From Rhodobacter maris (GTDB lineage Bacteria > Pseudomonadota > Alphaproteobacteria > Rhodobacterales > Rhodobacteraceae): a DNA stretch of 64,000 nucleotides. The stretch covers positions 434,001 through 498,000 of the forward strand of contig NZ_OBMT01000001.1 of assembly GCF_900217815.1 (NCBI RefSeq). Direction: 5' to 3'. Each line of letters starts with the position of its first letter. The first letter of the stretch is position 1. The translations under genes were made by a program, and so were the position numbers. This document shows positions 44,285 through 54,124 of this stretch, piece after piece. The notes below the pieces were generated by a model, which saw only the letters and a list, made by a program, of their open reading frames with translations, searched no databases and was not told the origin of the DNA.

Positions 44285-45013
44285 ATGTTTCCGATCCGCG
44301 ACCACAACCCCTCGAACCGCGCGCCCTGGGTCACCTGGGGGCTGATTGCGCTCAACTGCGTTGTCTATGTGCTGACGGCGGACTGGGGCGGCCATATGCG
44401 CAACCTTTGGGTTTGGGGCGCGCTCTATCCCGACGCGGTGACGCATGGCGTTTATCTGCACGGGCTCTTCACCTATATGTTCCTGCATGCCGGGCTCATG
44501 CACATCGGCGGCAACATGCTGTTTTTATGGGTCTTTGGTGACAATCTGGAAGACCAGCTCGGCCCGCTCGGCTTTTTGCTCTTCTACATCGCGGGCGGGC
44601 TGGCTGCGGCGGGGGCACAGATCGCGCTTGATCCGTGGAGCCCGGTGCCGATGGTCGGCGCCTCGGGGGCGATTGCCGCGGTGATGGGTGGGTATCTGCT
44701 GATGTTTCCGCGCGCGCGCGTTGATATTCTGGTGATCCTGATCATCATCTTCAAGATCTTCACGATCCGTGCCTGGATCGTGCTTGGCTTCTGGTTCGGG
44801 CTGCAGCTTCTCAACAGCCTCGACGCGTCAGGCGATGGCGTGGCCTATATCGCCCATATCGGCGGCTTTCTGGCGGGGCTTGCCATGGTGCTGCCGCTGT
44901 TCCTTGCACGCGGCGGCCCGGCGTTCTGGCGCGACACACAAGGCCAGCCGCCGCACCCCTCGATCGATTATGCGGCCACAACGGTGCCGGTGGTGCGGCG
45001 CAGGAAGCGCTGA
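44285..45013 (+). CDS. Rhomboid family intramembrane serine protease
   Basis: The protein is 242 residues with at least six membrane helices. The catalytic Ser sits in GASGAI (about residue 129) and the His in HIGGF (about residue 200), and the HAGLMHIGGNMLFLWVFG segment with DNLEDQLG matches bacterial rhomboids. It cleaves membrane proteins within the bilayer; the substrate is unknown. The ATG at 44285 follows GGAAAGG. Confidence 0.88.
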   Translation: MFPIRDHNPSNRAPWVTWGLIALNCVVYVLTADWGGHMRNLWVWGALYPDAVTHGVYLHGLFTYMFLHAGLMHIGGNMLFLWVFGDNLEDQLGPLGFLLFYIAGGLAAAGAQIALDPWSPVPMVGASGAIAAVMGGYLLMFPRARVDILVILIIIFKIFTIRAWIVLGFWFGLQLLNSLDASGDGVAYIAHIGGFLAGLAMVLPLFLARGGPAFWRDTQGQPPHPSIDYAATTVPVVRRRKR

Positions 45014-45017
45014 GGGC

Positions 45018-46631
45018 TTACGCCCCCTTGCGCGCCCGGCGGATGAAATCGGCGGCGCGCTCGGCAATCATGATCGTTGGCGCATTGGTGTTGCCGCCCA
45101 CCACCTGCGGCATCACCGAGGCATCGACGACGCGCAGCCCCGCCACCCCATGCACTTTCAGATGCGGGTCGACGACCGCCCCCGCATCCGTCCCCATCCG
45201 GCAAGTGCCCACGGGGTGATAAACCGTATCGGCGCGGGCGCGAATATCGGCCATGATCGCGCGCTCCGAACCGTCATGCGGGTAGAGCCGCCTGCCCCGC
45301 CACGGCGCCAGCGGGGCCGCTGTCACGATCTGTTCCAGCAGCCGCGCGGCGCGCAGCATCACCTCTTCGTCGCGCGGATCGGCCAGAAAGGCCGGGTCGA
45401 TCAGCGGGGCGCGACGCGGGTTTTGGGAGGCGAGGCGCAGGCTGCCGCGCGACTGGGGGCGCAGCGCACAGATATGCGCCGACCAGCCATCGGACGTATG
45501 CAGCTTGCGCATATGCTGATCGACGATCCCGGTGACAAAATGGATCTGCAAATCCGGGATCTCGACCTCGGGGGAAGAGCGCAGGAAGGCCCCGCCCTCC
45601 GCCATCGGCGAGGCAAAAAGCCCTTCGCCATGCTTGCGCCAGCCGCCCGCCGCACGCGCAAGCCGCATCAGCCCGCGCGGATTGAGCCCCACAACATCGC
45701 GCCGCGGCGAGGTGTAGGAGAGGATATAATCGAGATGGTCGTGCAGGTTCAGCCCCACGCCGGGCAGATCATGCACCACCGCAATGCCGCGCTCGCGCAG
45801 ATGCGCGCCGGGGCCTATGCCCGACAGCATCAGCAGTTGCGGCGAGCCAAAGGCGCCTGCCGACAGGATCACCTCGGCCCGCGCCTCAAGGCGCAGTTTC
45901 TCACCGCCCCGCCGCACCTCGGCCCCGATCGCGCGGCCGCCCGCGGTCAGCACCTTCTCGGCGCGACAACCGGTCAACACGGTGAGGTTCGGCCGCCCCA
46001 TCACCGGATGCAAATATCCTGCCGCAGCCGAGCAGCGCTCGCCCTTTTTCGGCCCGTCCCAGAATTGCGTGACCTGATAGAGCCCCGCCCCCTCCTGCAG
46101 CGGCCCGTTGAAATCATCGTTCTCGGGGCAGTGCACCGCGGCGCAGGCCTCGATGAAGGCGCGGGAGATCTTGCGGGGGCGCCGTTGGTCGCCCACCTGC
46201 AGGGGCCCTGTCGCCCCATGCAGGTCCGAGGCGCCGCGCATGTTGCGCTCGGCGCGCAAAAACCACGGCAGACAAGAGCCCCAGTCCCAGCCCACAGCCC
46301 CCATCGCGGCCCAATGGTCATAATCGGAAGGGTGGCCGCGCACATAGAGCATCGCATTGATGGCGGAGGAGCCCCCCAGCCCCCTGCCCCGCGGCTGAAA
46401 GCCCCGCCGCCCGTTCAGCCCCGGCTGCGGCACGGTCTGCAGCGCCCAGTTATGCGCGCGCAGATACCCCGGCACCAGCGCCGCCACGAGCGCGGGCGCG
46501 CGCACGAGGATATCCTTTGCCGCGTTCCCCGCCTCGACAAGGCAAACGCGCACCTCGGCCTCCTCGCTCAGCCGTGCGGCCAAAACCGCGCCCGCCGAAC
46601 CTCCGCCCAAAATCACATAGTCAAAAATCAT
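45018..46631 (-). CDS. GMC family FAD oxidoreductase (choline dehydrogenase-like)
   Basis: The 537-residue flavoprotein begins with the ADP-binding VILGGGSAGAVLAARLSE, has the GMC signature GGSSAINAMLYVRGH and a C-terminal YHPVGTCRMG with catalytic His region and GLRVVDASVMPQVVGGN. It oxidises an alcohol or choline-type substrate; no betaine genes are nearby, so the substrate is open. It converges on the rhomboid gene with only four bases between stops. Confidence 0.9.
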   Translation of the reverse strand: MIFDYVILGGGSAGAVLAARLSEEAEVRVCLVEAGNAAKDILVRAPALVAALVPGYLRAHNWALQTVPQPGLNGRRGFQPRGRGLGGSSAINAMLYVRGHPSDYDHWAAMGAVGWDWGSCLPWFLRAERNMRGASDLHGATGPLQVGDQRRPRKISRAFIEACAAVHCPENDDFNGPLQEGAGLYQVTQFWDGPKKGERCSAAAGYLHPVMGRPNLTVLTGCRAEKVLTAGGRAIGAEVRRGGEKLRLEARAEVILSAGAFGSPQLLMLSGIGPGAHLRERGIAVVHDLPGVGLNLHDHLDYILSYTSPRRDVVGLNPRGLMRLARAAGGWRKHGEGLFASPMAEGGAFLRSSPEVEIPDLQIHFVTGIVDQHMRKLHTSDGWSAHICALRPQSRGSLRLASQNPRRAPLIDPAFLADPRDEEVMLRAARLLEQIVTAAPLAPWRGRRLYPHDGSERAIMADIRARADTVYHPVGTCRMGTDAGAVVDPHLKVHGVAGLRVVDASVMPQVVGGNTNAPTIMIAERAADFIRRARKGA

Positions 46632-46718
46632 CAGGCTCCCCCCCGGATGGGAGAGAGCCTACCCTGTTTTTGCCCGTTGCGAAGCGTGACCTGCGTCACC
46701 TGCCGCAAGGTTTTTTGC

Positions 46719-49139
46719 TCACTTGCGCTGCGCGCCGCCGGTCGCCTTGGTGACCTTGTCGACCACTTTTTGCGCCACCGCCTCGATCTCGGCATCGGTC
46801 AGCGTCTTGTCGCGCGGCTGCAGCCGCACCGACAGCGCGATCGACTTCTTGCCCGCGCCCATCTGCTCTTCCGCCTTGGCGCCGGTGAACTGGTCAAAGA
46901 CCGAGACGTGATCGATCAGCGCCTTGTCGGCGCCGTAGGCGGCATTAACCGCGGTGATCGCCTCGACATGGCTGTCGACGACAAAGGCGAAATCGCGCTC
47001 AACCGCATGCAGGCCAGAGAGCGCAAGTGCCGGACGGGTCGGCGTTTTCACCTTCGGGAAGGGCACGGCGGCGATCTGGATCGTGAAGGCGACCGCAGGC
47101 CCCTTCACCCCCATCTCGCGCAGCACTTTCGGGTGCAGCTCGCCAAAGCTCGCCATCACATTCGGCCCAAGCGCAATGGTGCCCGACCGACCCGGATGGA
47201 ACCACGCCGCCACCTTGCGGGTGATCTGCGCACGCGCGGGCGCGCCGATGGCCGACAGCACCGCCTCGGCATCGGCCTTGGCGTCATACACATCGACCGG
47301 GCGGCGCGAGCCCCAGGGGTCACGCGGGGCGGCAGCCCCCACAAGCAGCCCCGCCGCCTGAAGGAGTTGATCGCCCGGCTCGCCGCCGCTGAAGGCGGGG
47401 CCCACCTCGAAGAGCGCGAGATCGGCAAAGCCGCGCGCCTGATTGCGCGCCGCGGCCTGCAAAAGCCCCGGCAGCAGGTCGGGGCGCAGATGCGTCATCT
47501 CCGAGGAAATCGGGTTTTCGAGCCGCGTCGCCTCCTGCCCGCCGCCAAAGATCGTGGCGGAAGCCGCGTCGATGAAGCTGTAGGTCACGCATTCATTGTA
47601 GCCGAGCGCGGCAATCGTGCGCCGCACGGTCTTTTCGCGCATCTGCAACGGCGTCAGGATCGGGCCGGGCACGCCGGTCGTCTCCCGCGCCAAGGGCTTG
47701 CCCTCAAGCTTGGTGAGCGAGGCGATCCGCGCCACCTCTTCCACCAGATCGGCCTCGCCCAGCACATCGGGGCGCCAGCTCGGCGGGCTCGCCATGTTCC
47801 CCTCGAACGTGAAGCCCAAGGCGCCCAGCGTGGCGCGTTGCGTGGCCTCGGGGATCTCCATGCCGACGAGCGAGATCACCCGCGCCGGGTCAAGCTTGTA
47901 GGCGCGGCGCGTCTCAAGCGGGGCGCCATCGCTTACCACCTCGGAGGCCTCGCCGCCGCACAGATCAAGCACCATCTGCGTGGCGAGCTCCAGCCCGGGC
48001 AGGGTGAACTCCGGGTCCACGCCGCGCTCGAAGCGGTAGCGCGCATCCGAGGTGATTTTGAGCGCGCGGCCCGTGGCGGCGATGGTGATCGGATCCCAAT
48101 AGGCGCTTTCAAGGAAGACATCGGTGGTCTCCTCGGTGCAGCCCGAAAGCTCGCCCCCCATTACGCCGGCAAGGCTTTCGGGGCCCGCGTCGTCGCAAAT
48201 CACCATCTGGCCGGGGCGGAGCGTATAGGTCTTGCCATCCAGCGCCAGCAGTTCCTCGCCGCCCGCCGCCGGGAGAATGCGCAGATCGCCTTTCACCTTC
48301 GCCGCGTCAAACACATGGAGCGGGCGGTTCAGGTCATAGGTGAAATAGTTGGTGATATCGACGAGCGCCGAGATCGGGCGCAGGCCAATGGCGATGAGCC
48401 GCGCTTGCAGCCAGGCCGGGCTCGGCCCGTTTTTCACGCCGCGGATCAGCCGGCCGGTGAAATGCGGGCAGCCCTTGTCCTTGAGCCCCGCGTCAATCGC
48501 CACCTTGATCGGGCTGGCAAAGCCGCCCGGCACCGGCTCGATGGCGAGCGGCTTCAACGTGCCAAGGCCGCGCGCGGCAAGGTCGCGCGCCACGCCGCGC
48601 ACGCCTAAAGCATCGGGGCGGTTCGGCGTGATCTTGATATGGATCATCGGGTCCACCGCCTCGGGGCGGTTTTCCGCCAGCCAGTCGATGAATTTGCAGC
48701 CGACCTCGGAATTCAGGCTGTCTTCGGGCAGCTCGATGATGCCGTTATGCTCGTCAGAAAGCTCCAGCTCGCGCTCGGAGCACATCATGCCATGGCTCTC
48801 GACGCCGCGGATCTTGCCCACGCCCAGGGTGGTGTCGATGCCGGGCACATAGTCGCCGGGTTTGGCGAGCACAACGGTGATGCCCGCCCGCGCATTCGGC
48901 GCGCCGCAAACGATGACCTTCTCGCCCTCGTCGGTCAGCACCTTGCACACCCGGAGCTTGTCAGCATCGGGGTGTTTTTCGGCATGCAGCACCTTGGCGA
49001 TGGTGAAGGGGGCAAGCTTCGCGCCCGGGTTCACCACCTCTTCAACCTCAAGGCCAAGGTCGGTGAGCGCATCGGCGATCTCATCCACCGAGGCTTCGGT
49101 TTCGAGATGGTCTTTCAGCCAGGAGAGGGTGAATTTCAT
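46719..49139 (-). CDS. pheT: Phenylalanyl-tRNA synthetase beta subunit
   Basis: The 806-residue beta chain of the alpha2-beta2 synthetase starts [19 protein letters not shown] and has an EMAP-like tRNA-binding domain (FTIAKVLHAEKHPDADKLRVCKV near 43-65), B3/B4 editing and core domains, and the C-terminal anticodon-recognition domain. Length is normal. It normally follows pheS directly, but here an unrelated gene lies between, with four-base overlaps on both sides. Confidence 0.97.
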   Translation of the reverse strand: MKFTLSWLKDHLETEASVDEIADALTDLGLEVEEVVNPGAKLAPFTIAKVLHAEKHPDADKLRVCKVLTDEGEKVIVCGAPNARAGITVVLAKPGDYVPGIDTTLGVGKIRGVESHGMMCSERELELSDEHNGIIELPEDSLNSEVGCKFIDWLAENRPEAVDPMIHIKITPNRPDALGVRGVARDLAARGLGTLKPLAIEPVPGGFASPIKVAIDAGLKDKGCPHFTGRLIRGVKNGPSPAWLQARLIAIGLRPISALVDITNYFTYDLNRPLHVFDAAKVKGDLRILPAAGGEELLALDGKTYTLRPGQMVICDDAGPESLAGVMGGELSGCTEETTDVFLESAYWDPITIAATGRALKITSDARYRFERGVDPEFTLPGLELATQMVLDLCGGEASEVVSDGAPLETRRAYKLDPARVISLVGMEIPEATQRATLGALGFTFEGNMASPPSWRPDVLGEADLVEEVARIASLTKLEGKPLARETTGVPGPILTPLQMREKTVRRTIAALGYNECVTYSFIDAASATIFGGGQEATRLENPISSEMTHLRPDLLPGLLQAAARNQARGFADLALFEVGPAFSGGEPGDQLLQAAGLLVGAAAPRDPWGSRRPVDVYDAKADAEAVLSAIGAPARAQITRKVAAWFHPGRSGTIALGPNVMASFGELHPKVLREMGVKGPAVAFTIQIAAVPFPKVKTPTRPALALSGLHAVERDFAFVVDSHVEAITAVNAAYGADKALIDHVSVFDQFTGAKAEEQMGAGKKSIALSVRLQPRDKTLTDAEIEAVAQKVVDKVTKATGGAQRK

Positions 49140-49738
49140 TTGTTTGCCTCCAATCGGGCGATTGGGTTCAGTTCCCGTTCTATGGTCTCGACTGATCGGA
49201 TAATCTGTTTACCGAGGAGATCATTTTCGTTGAAACTGCCCCAGATTTCTCCGCGCAACTTCACTTTGAACCTCCGATCATGTTCGCTTGGAGCTGTGGG
49301 CGGGTCTTCGACGTATTCCGCCAGTGTTTTCAGCGCAATCGCGACTTGGTTCCGAGCGGCGAATAGATCAGACGTGGCGACATCAACGGCTTCGTTTCCG
49401 ACTACCGCTCGAACTCTTATTTGTGCCTCTCTGAGCCTACGAAAAAGCTCATCATACTTACCGATGCGTTCAAAACGCATTTGGTAGGCGTAACGCTCGT
49501 CGTGTGCTTTGTCCGCCGGAATGGAATCGAACGGATTTCGAATATCCCGAAATGCGTCTTCTGCATTGTGCGCGAGCGCAATGAGTTCTTCTGCGACTTG
49601 AGAACGCCGGAGTTCTCTCGCAGTTCTCTGTGCTTCGTTGATCTTAGAGTTGGCCCCAAACAAACCGACGATCACAGCCACCGCCCCCATTGCTGCGGAG
49701 ATCGCATTGATCCAGTCTGGGACACTTGCGTCACTCAC
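49136..49738 (-). CDS. Unknown membrane-anchored helical protein inserted between pheS and pheT
   Basis: I recognise no family. The 200-residue protein has one N-terminal transmembrane helix (about 10-28, [20 protein letters not shown]) and a long charged helical region with possible coiled coil (about 30-125) and a C-terminal conserved-looking tail. It starts at GTG, whose GTGA overlaps the pheS stop, and its TGA overlaps the pheT ATG. In the first 120 bases, 59 are G or C (49 percent), against 39 of 60 in a nearby pheT segment, so the gene looks acquired. No recombinase or repeat flanks it. Confidence 0.8.
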   Translation of the reverse strand: MSDASVPDWINAISAAMGAVAVIVGLFGANSKINEAQRTARELRRSQVAEELIALAHNAEDAFRDIRNPFDSIPADKAHDERYAYQMRFERIGKYDELFRRLREAQIRVRAVVGNEAVDVATSDLFAARNQVAIALKTLAEYVEDPPTAPSEHDRRFKVKLRGEIWGSFNENDLLGKQIIRSVETIERELNPIARLEANK

Positions 49739-50817
49739 TTACTCAACCCCCCGAACACCGTCGGCAGATCGAGCGGCGCGAAGCCGTAGTGTTTCAGCCA
49801 GCGCAGGTCGCTCTCGAAGAAGGCGCGCAGGTCCGGGATGCCGTATTTCAGCATCGCGATCCGGTCGATGCCCATGCCAAAGGCAAAGCCTTGCCATTCG
49901 TTCGGGTCGATCCCGCCTGCGGCGAGCACCTTGGGTTGCATCATGCCGGAGCCGAGAATTTCGAGCCACGAGTTCCCCTCGCCGATCTTCAACTGCCCCC
50001 CTTCCCACGAGCAGCGGATATCCACCTCGGCGGAGGGTTCGGTGAAGGGGAAGTGGCTGGCGCGGAAGCGCAGCTCGACCGAGGGCACCTCAAAGAAGGT
50101 CTTGCAGAATTCCTCGAGCACCCATTTCAGGTTCGCCATCGAGATATCCTTGCCAATCGCCATGCCCTCGACCTGATGGAACATCGGCGCATGGGTCTGG
50201 TCCATGTCCATCCGGTAGACCCGGCCCGGCGCGATCACGCGAATGGGCGCGCCGCGCTCCTGCATCGCGCGGATTTGCACCGGCGAGGTGTGGGTGCGCA
50301 GCACATGGGGCGGGCGCGGGTCGGCGGGGTCGCGCGCCATGAAGAACGTGTCATGCTCTTGCCGGGCGGGGTGCTCGGGGGCGATGTTGAGCGCGTCGAA
50401 GTTATACCAGTCGCTCTCCACCTGCGGGCCTTCGGCCACGGCAAAGCCCATATCGGCAAAGATCGCCGTCACCTCGTCCATCACCTGAGACACTGGGTGG
50501 ATCGTGCCCTGACGGCGCGGGCGGCCCGGCAGGGTGACATCGAGCCATTCCGATTTCAGCCGCGCATCGAGCGCGGCATCGGCCAGCGCCTCTTTTTTGG
50601 CGCGCAGCGCCGCGTCGATCTCGTCTTTCAGGCGGTTCAGCGCAGCGCCGGTGGTGGTGCGCTCTTCCGGGCTCATCTTGCCCAGCTCGCGCATTTTGAG
50701 GCTGATCTCGCCCTTCTTGCCCAGCGCGGCAAGGCGCAGCTCTTCCAGCCCCGCCTCGTCGGAAGCGGCACCGATGCCTTCGAGATATTTCGCCTTGAGC
50801 ACATCGAGCGCGTTCAT
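49735..50817 (-). CDS. pheS: Phenylalanyl-tRNA synthetase alpha subunit
   Basis: The 360-residue catalytic subunit has the N-terminal coiled coil (1-90) and class II motifs including [32 protein letters not shown] and [18 protein letters not shown] (motif 3). It pairs with PheT. A strong hairpin lies upstream, between rplT and pheS. Confidence 0.97.
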   Translation of the reverse strand: MNALDVLKAKYLEGIGAASDEAGLEELRLAALGKKGEISLKMRELGKMSPEERTTTGAALNRLKDEIDAALRAKKEALADAALDARLKSEWLDVTLPGRPRRQGTIHPVSQVMDEVTAIFADMGFAVAEGPQVESDWYNFDALNIAPEHPARQEHDTFFMARDPADPRPPHVLRTHTSPVQIRAMQERGAPIRVIAPGRVYRMDMDQTHAPMFHQVEGMAIGKDISMANLKWVLEEFCKTFFEVPSVELRFRASHFPFTEPSAEVDIRCSWEGGQLKIGEGNSWLEILGSGMMQPKVLAAGGIDPNEWQGFAFGMGIDRIAMLKYGIPDLRAFFESDLRWLKHYGFAPLDLPTVFGGLSK

Positions 50818-50885
50818 GAAGTCTCTCCTTGGTGGGCTGGGCTGTTCATACCGCGCCCGGCCCCGAATTCAAGCGGACGAAAGCA

Positions 50886-50920
50886 AAACCCCCGCGACGG
50901 CGGGTGCCGCGCGGGGGTTC
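50886..50920 (-). terminator. Intergenic hairpin between rplT and pheS (terminator or attenuator)
   Basis: On the minus strand AACCCCCGCG (complement of 50911-50920) and CGCGGGGGTT (complement of 50888-50897) form a perfect 10-bp stem with a 13-base loop, followed by TTGCTTT. It sits between rplT and pheS and can partly terminate ribosomal transcripts or attenuate pheS. Confidence 0.7.
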
Positions 50921-50940
50921 GAGTTCCCGAAAGCGGGAAA

Positions 50941-51306
50941 TTACGCAGCCGCGGCAGCCTTCGCCTTTTCGACGATGGCGGCAAAAGCTTCGGGCTCGGC
51001 GATCGCGAGATCGGCCAGAACCTTGCGGTCCACCTCGATCCCGGCGAGCGCCAGACCGTTGATGAAGCGCGAATAGGTCATTTCCAGATCGCAGGCGCGG
51101 ACAGCCGCGTTGATGCGCTGGATCCACAGCGCGCGGAAGTTGCGTTTGCGCTGTTTACGGTCGCGGGTGGCGTATTGGTTCGCCTTGTCGACGGCCTGGG
51201 TGGCGGTGCGGAAGTTGCGCGAGCGGGCCGAGTAGTAGCCCTTGGCAGCCTTCAGAACTTTCTTGTGCGAGGCGTGAGTAACCTTGCCGGATTTGACGCG
51301 GGACAT
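50941..51306 (-). CDS. rplT: 50S ribosomal protein L20
   Basis: The 121-residue basic protein starts [25 protein letters not shown] with the L20 body [18 protein letters not shown]. It binds 23S rRNA early in assembly and in many bacteria represses its own operon. It directly follows rpmI (16 bases). infC, often upstream, is not in this window. Confidence 0.97.
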   Translation of the reverse strand: MSRVKSGKVTHASHKKVLKAAKGYYSARSRNFRTATQAVDKANQYATRDRKQRKRNFRALWIQRINAAVRACDLEMTYSRFINGLALAGIEVDRKVLADLAIAEPEAFAAIVEKAKAAAAA

Positions 51307-51322
51307 GTTTCAGGCCTCCAGA

Positions 51323-51523
51323 TCAGCGGTTGTAGGGCATGTATTTCTTGACGATCTTCGCGTCCGCATCGGACAGGATCATCGTGCCCGCGCTGTCGCG
51401 GATGAACTTGGTCGTGCGCTTGATCATGCCGTGGCGTTTGCCCGCCGGGCCAGCGATGACCTTGCCGGTCGCCGTGAATTTGAACCGCTTTTTGGCGGCC
51501 GATTTGGTCTTCATCTTGGGCAT
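51323..51523 (-). CDS. rpmI: 50S ribosomal protein L35
   Basis: The 66-residue protein starts [23 protein letters not shown] use the ATG at 51523 preceded by AAAGGAGATGAAA, as the longer frame adds a non-L35 tail. It ends in [12 protein letters not shown] and is followed by rplT. Confidence 0.96.
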   Translation of the reverse strand: MPKMKTKSAAKKRFKFTATGKVIAGPAGKRHGMIKRTTKFIRDSAGTMILSDADAKIVKKYMPYNR

Positions 51524-51657
51524 TTTCATCTCCTTTGCGAGAGTGAACGCACGACTCGGCATGCCACTCGTGGCCGGCCGTGCGGGGTAGGTGGGGGCCT
51601 TTAGACCGGGCGCGGCCCTTTGGCAAGGGAAATCCGGGCGAAAAACCGCAAGGGCGC

Positions 51658-53103
51658 CTATTCCGGGTCGGTCCGGTAGATCAGGCGCTCGTCGCAGGGG
51701 GCGACGCGCAGGATGTTCGTGGTGCCCTGCACGTTGAAGGGCACGCCCGCGATGACGATGATCTGATGGCTCTCGTCCGCAAAACCATAGTCACGCGCTG
51801 CACGGGCCGCATTGACCACGGCTTCCTTGAACCGGCTCACCTCGTCGCAGCGTACCGCATGCACGCCCCAGTTCAGGCAGAGCTTGCGCAGGGTCTGGGT
51901 GATCGGCGAGAGCGCGATCACCGGCACCCGCGGGCGTTCGCGGCAGACCAGCGCCACGGTCTTGCCGGACTGGGTATAACAGCAGATCGCCGAGACATCG
52001 GTGGTTTCGGCAATCTCGCGCGCGGCGGCAACGATGCCGTCGGCCACGGTCTGGCGCACTGCGGTGCGGCTCGCCTCGATGATATCGCGGTAGGTGAGAT
52101 CGCTTTCGACCGATTTGGCGACGGCGTTCATCGTCTGCACCGCCTCGACCGGGTAGCGGCCCGCGGCGGATTCCGCCGAAAGCATGATCGCGTCGGTGCC
52201 CTCGTAGATCGCGGTCGCCACGTCGGAGACCTCGGCGCGGGTCGGCATCGGGCTCTCGATCATGCTCTCGAGCATCTGCGTCGCCACGATCACCGGCTTG
52301 GCCGCCGCGCGGCATTTGCGGATGAGCCGCTTCTGGATCGGCGGCACGGCCTCGACGGGAAGTTCGACGCCAAGATCGCCGCGCGCAACCATGATGCCGT
52401 CGGAGACCTTGAGGATCTCGTCAAAGGCGCGTTCTGCGGCGGGTTTCTCGATCTTCGAGAGCACCTGAGCGCGGCCCTTCGCCAGTTCCTTCGCCTCGAT
52501 CACGTCTTCGGGGCGCTGCACGAAGCTGAGCGCCAGCCAGTCCGCTCCGAGTTCGCAGGCGAATTCCAGATCGACCCGGTCCTTTTCCGAAAGCGCGGCG
52601 AGCGGGAGCACCACATCGGGCACGTTGACGCCCTTGCGGTTGGAGATTGTGCCGCCCACCATCACTTCGCAATTGGCGAAATCGGGGCCACAGTCGATCA
52701 CCTTGAGGCGGATCTTGCCGTCATTGACCAAAAGCCGGGCGCCCGCTTCGAGCGCAGCGAAGATCTCGGGGTGCGGCAGGCAAACGCGGTGGCTGTCGCC
52801 CTCGGTCGGGTCGAGATCGAGGCGGAACATCTGCCCCTCTTCAAGCTCGGCGGCGACGGCGGCAAAGGTGCCCACCCGCAGCTTCGGTCCCTGCAAGTCG
52901 GCGAGCACCGCGACCGGGCGGCCGGTATCGGCCTCGATCTGGCGGATGATGTCGTAGCGGACCTTGTGCTCGGCATGCGTGCCGTGGCTCATGTTAAGGC
53001 GGAAAACGTCTGCGCCCGCCTCGAACAATGCGCGGATGGTCTTGTAGTCGGAAGATGCAGGGCCGAGCGTAGCCACGATCTTGACGTTACGGAGGCGTCT
53101 CAT
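51658..53103 (-). CDS. pyk: Pyruvate kinase
   Basis: The last glycolytic enzyme makes pyruvate and ATP from phosphoenolpyruvate and ADP. The 481-residue protein begins [17 protein letters not shown], has [44 protein letters not shown] and an effector-binding C-terminal domain. The start ATG at 53103 follows GAGGA. It lies upstream of rpmI on the same strand. Confidence 0.96.
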   Translation of the reverse strand: MRRLRNVKIVATLGPASSDYKTIRALFEAGADVFRLNMSHGTHAEHKVRYDIIRQIEADTGRPVAVLADLQGPKLRVGTFAAVAAELEEGQMFRLDLDPTEGDSHRVCLPHPEIFAALEAGARLLVNDGKIRLKVIDCGPDFANCEVMVGGTISNRKGVNVPDVVLPLAALSEKDRVDLEFACELGADWLALSFVQRPEDVIEAKELAKGRAQVLSKIEKPAAERAFDEILKVSDGIMVARGDLGVELPVEAVPPIQKRLIRKCRAAAKPVIVATQMLESMIESPMPTRAEVSDVATAIYEGTDAIMLSAESAAGRYPVEAVQTMNAVAKSVESDLTYRDIIEASRTAVRQTVADGIVAAAREIAETTDVSAICCYTQSGKTVALVCRERPRVPVIALSPITQTLRKLCLNWGVHAVRCDEVSRFKEAVVNAARAARDYGFADESHQIIVIAGVPFNVQGTTNILRVAPCDERLIYRTDPE

Positions 53104-53236
53104 GCGTCCTCGATTGTTCAGGGTTAAATCATTTCGTGGGCCGGGGTCATCTATGCCGCAAAAAGTCGCACAGGGCAACTGGCACTCCGGCCCCTCGGGG
53201 CGTAAATCTGTTGTGAAACACAATGACAAAGAAACC

Positions 53237-53980
53237 ATGACCGCGCCCGCAGCTTTTCACCGGATCACCGAAAATCGCCCTTCCCGCTGGCTTGTCACCA
53301 TCGATCACGCCACCAACCGGGTGCCCGACTGGGTCGCGGGAGGAGATCTGGGCATCGACCCCGCCGAGATGGGGCGCCATATCGCCTATGACATCGGCGC
53401 GCTGGGGCTCGGGCTCAGCCTTGCCGACCATCTTGCCGCCCCGGTGGTCTGGTCGGATTTCTCGCGCCTCGTGATCGACCCGAACCGCGGCGAGGATGAC
53501 CCGACGCTGGTGATGCAGCTTTACGACGGCACAGTGATCGCGGCGAACCGGGCGATCTCCGCGGCAGGGGTGGAAGAGCGGCTCGACCGACTGCATCGCC
53601 CCTATCACGACGCGCTCGAAACCCTCGCCGCGGCGCGGCCCGACCGGGTGATCTGCGCGATCCATTCCTTCACGCCGCAACTGCGCGGCCGCGCGCCGCG
53701 CCCCTGGGAAGTGGGCGTGCTGCATTCGCATCTCGACAGCCGGCTGGCGCTGCCGCTGATTGCGGCGCTGGCGCAGGCGGGCATCTGCGTGGGGGACAAC
53801 GAGCCCTATTCGGGCCATCTCGTGGGCGACAGCGTCGATCGTCATGCCCTCGGCCCGGGACGGCCCAATGTGCTGATCGAACTGCGTCAGGATCTGATCG
53901 CCGACGAATCGGGCCAGAAGTTCTGGGCGGCCCGCCTCGCCCCGATCCTGGTGGCAGCATTGCAAACTTCCACGCTCTGA
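53237..53980 (+). CDS. N-formylglutamate amidohydrolase family protein
   Basis: The 247-residue protein has the family core with conserved metal-ligand candidates in VTIDHATNRVPDW and SFTPQLRGRAPRPWEVGVLH, and the end PNVLIELRQDLIADE. Classical members finish histidine degradation (formylglutamate to glutamate). The ATG at 53237 was chosen as the first in a conserved context, with a weak SD. No hut genes are nearby, so the function may be broader. It is divergent from pyk. Confidence 0.8.
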   Translation: MTAPAAFHRITENRPSRWLVTIDHATNRVPDWVAGGDLGIDPAEMGRHIAYDIGALGLGLSLADHLAAPVVWSDFSRLVIDPNRGEDDPTLVMQLYDGTVIAANRAISAAGVEERLDRLHRPYHDALETLAAARPDRVICAIHSFTPQLRGRAPRPWEVGVLHSHLDSRLALPLIAALAQAGICVGDNEPYSGHLVGDSVDRHALGPGRPNVLIELRQDLIADESGQKFWAARLAPILVAALQTSTL

Positions 53981-53996
53981 CACCACCCAAAGAAGG

Positions 53997-54042
53997 ACAA
54001 TCGCGCCACCGCCGCGCGATTGTTTCCGGATTTTTCCTTTTT
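53997..54042 (+). terminator. Strong intrinsic terminator after the amidohydrolase gene
   Basis: ACAATCGCGC (53997-54006) and GCGCGATTGT (54014-54023) form a perfect 10-bp stem with a 7-base loop, followed by a T-rich run TTTCCGGATTTTTCCTTTTT. This is the clearest intrinsic terminator in the window. Confidence 0.85.
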
Positions 54043-54043
54043 A

Positions 54044-54069
54044 GGCAAATAGCTTATGGGGCTATTGCC
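54044..54069 (+). promoter_or_regulatory. Imperfect inverted repeat upstream of the RTX gene
   Basis: GGCA-ATAGC and GCTAT-TGCC arms (one extra A in the left arm, at 54047-54049) face each other around TTATGGG, 56-81 bases before the RTX start. It could be an operator or a 5'-UTR stem. Confidence 0.4.
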
Positions 54070-54124
54070 ACTTTTACACCCAAAGGCCTAACGTGCGCGA
54101 AACTTTTTGTTAACGGAGTCCGAA

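Noticed and set aside
44769-48608. A 1279-codon open frame on the plus strand
   Set aside because: It is the antisense reflection of the GMC oxidoreductase and pheT genes in GC-rich DNA. It is Arg/His/Gly/Pro-rich with no motif.
49136-49738. Prophage or integrative element at pheST
   Set aside because: No integrase, repeat, tRNA or att-like duplication is visible; a single gene is inserted with intact overlaps.
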